Positions 4,981-7,003 of a stretch of DNA of 7,003 nt are shown here, in pieces (the stretch's first letter is position 1; each line of letters begins with the position of its first letter). Under the pieces are notes generated by a model. It was not told where the DNA came from. It searched no databases and was given only the letters and a program-made list of their open reading frames with translations. The stretch covers positions 1-7,003 of the forward strand of contig CACZRQ010000048.1 in NCBI GenBank assembly GCA_902783615.1. Reading direction: 5' to 3'. This DNA is from an uncultured Bacteroidales bacterium (GTDB taxonomy: Bacteria > Bacteroidota > Bacteroidia > Bacteroidales > Bacteroidaceae). Position numbers and translations under genes: made by a program.

Positions 4981-7003
4981 GATTAATAAACAGCTTTTAC
5001 AGCCTGAGAGCATTGTTGTCATCGGAGGCTCTAACAATAAGCACAAGCCTGGTGGCGCAGTTGTCCGCAATTTACTGGATGGTGGTTACAGTGGAACCCT
5101 ACGCATCCTCAATCCCAAGGAAGATGAGGTGCAGGGAATCAAGGCATTCCACGATTTGAAAGAGTAGCCGCCCACCGATTTGGCTATTCTTGTGGTAGCT
5201 GCCAAATACTGTCCCGACTATGTGGATTATCTGGCCGCAGAGAAGAATGTGCGTGCGTTCATCATTGTATCGGCAGGCTTTAGCGAAGAGACCCATGAGG
5301 GGGCTCTGTTAGAGCAACGCATTCTGGACACTTGCGAGAAGTATGGTTGTGCGCTGATAGGTCCCAACTGCATTGGTCTGCTTACCCGTTGGCATCACTC
5401 GGTGTTCACCAAGCCTATTCCTCACCTCAATCCGAAAGGCGTGGATTTCATTTCGGGTAGTGGAGCTACGGCAGTGTTCATCCTCGAGAGTGCCGTTACC
5501 AAGGGCTTGCCTTTCAACAGTGTGTGGTCGGTGGGCAACGGCAAACAGATTGGCATCGAGACCGTGCTGGAGTATATGGACGAACACTTTGATCCTGAGC
5601 ACGATTCTTTCATAAAGCTGCTCTATATCGAGAATATCAGTAACCCAGACAAGTTACTGTATCACGCTACTTCGCTCATTCGTAAAGGTTGTCGTATAGC
5701 CGCCATCAAGGCAGGCTCTTCTGAGAACGGCAGTAGGGCGGCCAGCAGTCATACTGGAGCCATTGCCTCGAGCGACTCTGCTGTTGAGGCTTTGTTCCGC
5801 AAGGCTGGTATTGTGCGTTGCTTTGGTCGTGAAGAGCTCACCACTGTGGGTTGTATCTTCACGTTGCCTCGTTTCGCAGGCAAGAACTTTGCCATTGTCA
5901 CCCATGCTGGTGGACCTGGCGTGATGCTTACCGATGCCCTTTCTAAGGGAGGTATGCAAGTGCCCCCACTTGCGGGACCTGTTGCCGAGGAACTGAAATC
6001 GAAGCTGTTGCCTGGTAGCAGTGTGGCCAATCCGATCGATATCCTGGCAACGGGAACAGCCGAGCACTTGGGCATAGCCATCGACTGTTGTGAACGAATG
6101 GAAGATATCGATGCCATCATGGTGATTTTCGGCACGCCTGGTCTGGTGAAGATCTTCGAGGTGTATGATGTGCTTCACCAGAAAATACAAGAATGCAAGA
6201 AACCCATTTTCCCCATTCTGCCCAGTGTCAGTACGGCAGGCCCTGAAGTTCAGGAGTTCCTGAAGCGTGGACATGTGAACTTCAGTGACGAGGTGACGTT
6301 GGCCACTGCACTGACGCAGATTATGAAGACCCCCGAACCAGCACGCTTCGAAGTGGAGCTTTACGGCACTGATATATCTCGTCTGCACAAGTTGATCAGT
6401 GGCATCAAGGAGAGTGGCTATTTGTCGCCTGACCTTGTGCGTGAGATTCTCTTATGTGCTGGTATTCCTCTTGTTCCTGAGCTCGTTTCTACCTCAAAGG
6501 ACGAACTGGTGGAATTCGCTGAGCGTGTGGGCTATCCTGTGGTGGCAAAGGTTGTGGGACCTGTGCACAAAAGTGATGTGGGTGGTGTGGCATTGAACAT
6601 TCGTTCGAAGGAAGTGTTGGCCGCAGAGTACGACCGTATGATGCAGATTCCTGAGGCTACAGCCGTGATGGTGCAGAAGATGATTAAGGGTACTGAGCTG
6701 TTTATTGGTGCCAAGTACGAGGAACGCTTTGGCCATGTGGAACTCTGTGGCTTGGGTGGCATCTTCGTCGAGGTGTTGCGCGATGTGTCGTCAGGTCTCG
6801 CCCCATTGAGCTATGAAGAGGCTTACTCCATGATTCATTCTCTTCGTGGTTATAAGATATTGCAAGGAACGCGAGGCAAGAAGGGCATCAATGAGCGCAA
6901 GTATGCCGAGATTATCGTGCGTCTGAGCACCCTCTTGCGCTTCGCCACAGAGATAAAAGAAATAGACATCAACCCTCTGCTCGCCGATGAAAACGACGTC
7001 ATA
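4979..7003 (+). pseudogene. ADP-forming acetate/acyl-CoA synthetase (fused alpha-beta), interrupted by in-frame TAG; 3' end outside window
   Basis: This family makes ATP from ADP, phosphate and an acyl-CoA, releasing the free acid, in the cytoplasm. The frame from ATG 4979 is open to the edge (675 codons; family about 690-710) except for one TAG at 5165-5167, codon 63. Counting through it: a CoA-binding Rossmann domain at about 1-130 (IGGSNN near 15-20, PGG 24-26), succinyl-CoA-ligase-like domains at about 150-450 with the phosphorylated His258 in SSHTGA, and an ATP-grasp domain from about 470 (HKSDVGGV at 530-537, GLGGIFVEV at 591-599, EIDINPL at 661-667). All key residues are kept, so the break looks very recent, an error, or is read through. 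Upstream of the stop only 62 residues (half the Rossmann fold) would be made. Downstream, the first in-frame ATG is codon 200; earlier candidates are TTG 5180 and GTG 5192, with no visible ribosome site. The gene is divergent from the PaaK-like operon, suggesting aryl- or branched-acyl-CoA substrates. Confidence 0.85.
5165..5167 (+). other. In-frame TAG stop at codon 63 of the synthetase gene
   Basis: The residues before it (FHDLKE) and after it (PPTDLAILVVAA) read as one continuous Rossmann-fold segment, so a single base change is enough to explain the stop, for example TTG to TAG. No frameshift is needed: the frame is the same on both sides. The complete genes in the window all end in TAA. 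I see no obvious stem-loop or slippery sequence nearby that would suggest programmed recoding. Confidence 0.9.

Noticed and set aside
5165..5167. Programmed recoding (pyrrolysine or an alternative TAG-sense code)
   Set aside because: Not supported by the window alone: one isolated TAG, no visible recoding structure, and Bacteroidales chromosomes use the standard code. Kept only as a remote alternative in the findings.
5654..6388. 244-residue open frame on the minus strand opposite the synthetase gene
   Set aside because: It is antisense to a strongly conserved coding frame, its translation is rich in His, Arg, Thr and Cys with no recognisable domain, and there is no promoter or leader for it. 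It is a shadow of the real gene.

Overview
The window looks like chromosomal DNA of a Bacteroidales bacterium, most likely a Prevotella-type gut or rumen organism. The reasons are: Bacteroidetes-style promoters (TTTG, 19 nt, TAnnTTTG), A-rich leaders without a Shine-Dalgarno site, Sec signal peptides ending in Ala-Gln, and protein families typical of that order. I see no RNA genes, insertion sequences, CRISPR arrays or phage genes. There is no gene-free stretch over 300 bases; the longest gap is the 149-base divergent promoter region at 4830-4978.

Layout, left to right: (1) 1-525, minus strand, the N-terminal part of a secreted protein resembling Bacteroidales glycoside hydrolase family 9 (cut by the window edge). 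(2) 598-1731, minus, a secreted CE1-type esterase with an N-terminal Ig-like/CBM48-like domain. (3) 1758-2186, minus, a small tandem-ACT-domain protein. (4) 2199-3512 and (5) 3519-4829, minus, two paralogous phenylacetate-CoA-ligase-like (PaaK family) AMP-forming enzymes. (6) 4979 to the right edge, plus, an ADP-forming acetate/acyl-CoA synthetase (fused alpha and beta parts) broken by an in-frame TAG at codon 63.

The right two-thirds form an acyl-CoA module. The two PaaK-like ligases and the ACT protein are packed 6 and 12 bases apart and read from one promoter. They face the divergent ADP-forming synthetase across a shared intergenic region. In anaerobic amino-acid metabolism, PaaK-type ligases activate aryl (or branched) acids to CoA esters at the cost of ATP. 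These esters can feed reductive carboxylation to 2-oxoacids. The ADP-forming enzyme runs the opposite way, recovering ATP from acyl-CoA made by 2-oxoacid oxidoreductases. The ACT protein is a plausible amino-acid sensor for the module. No oxidoreductase (IorAB/PorA type) lies in the window, so this pathway link is an inference.

The left third is a plant-polysaccharide module: an esterase that would strip acyl groups (feruloyl or acetyl) from hemicellulose, followed by a probable endoglucanase. It starts only 26 bases after the ACT gene in the same direction, so read-through is possible, although a weak promoter may lie at the end of the ACT gene.

The most notable points are the single in-frame stop in an otherwise intact synthetase gene, the tandem divergent ligase paralogs, and an 11-base inverted repeat found in both divergent leaders. 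I found no convincing evidence of a wholly new system.
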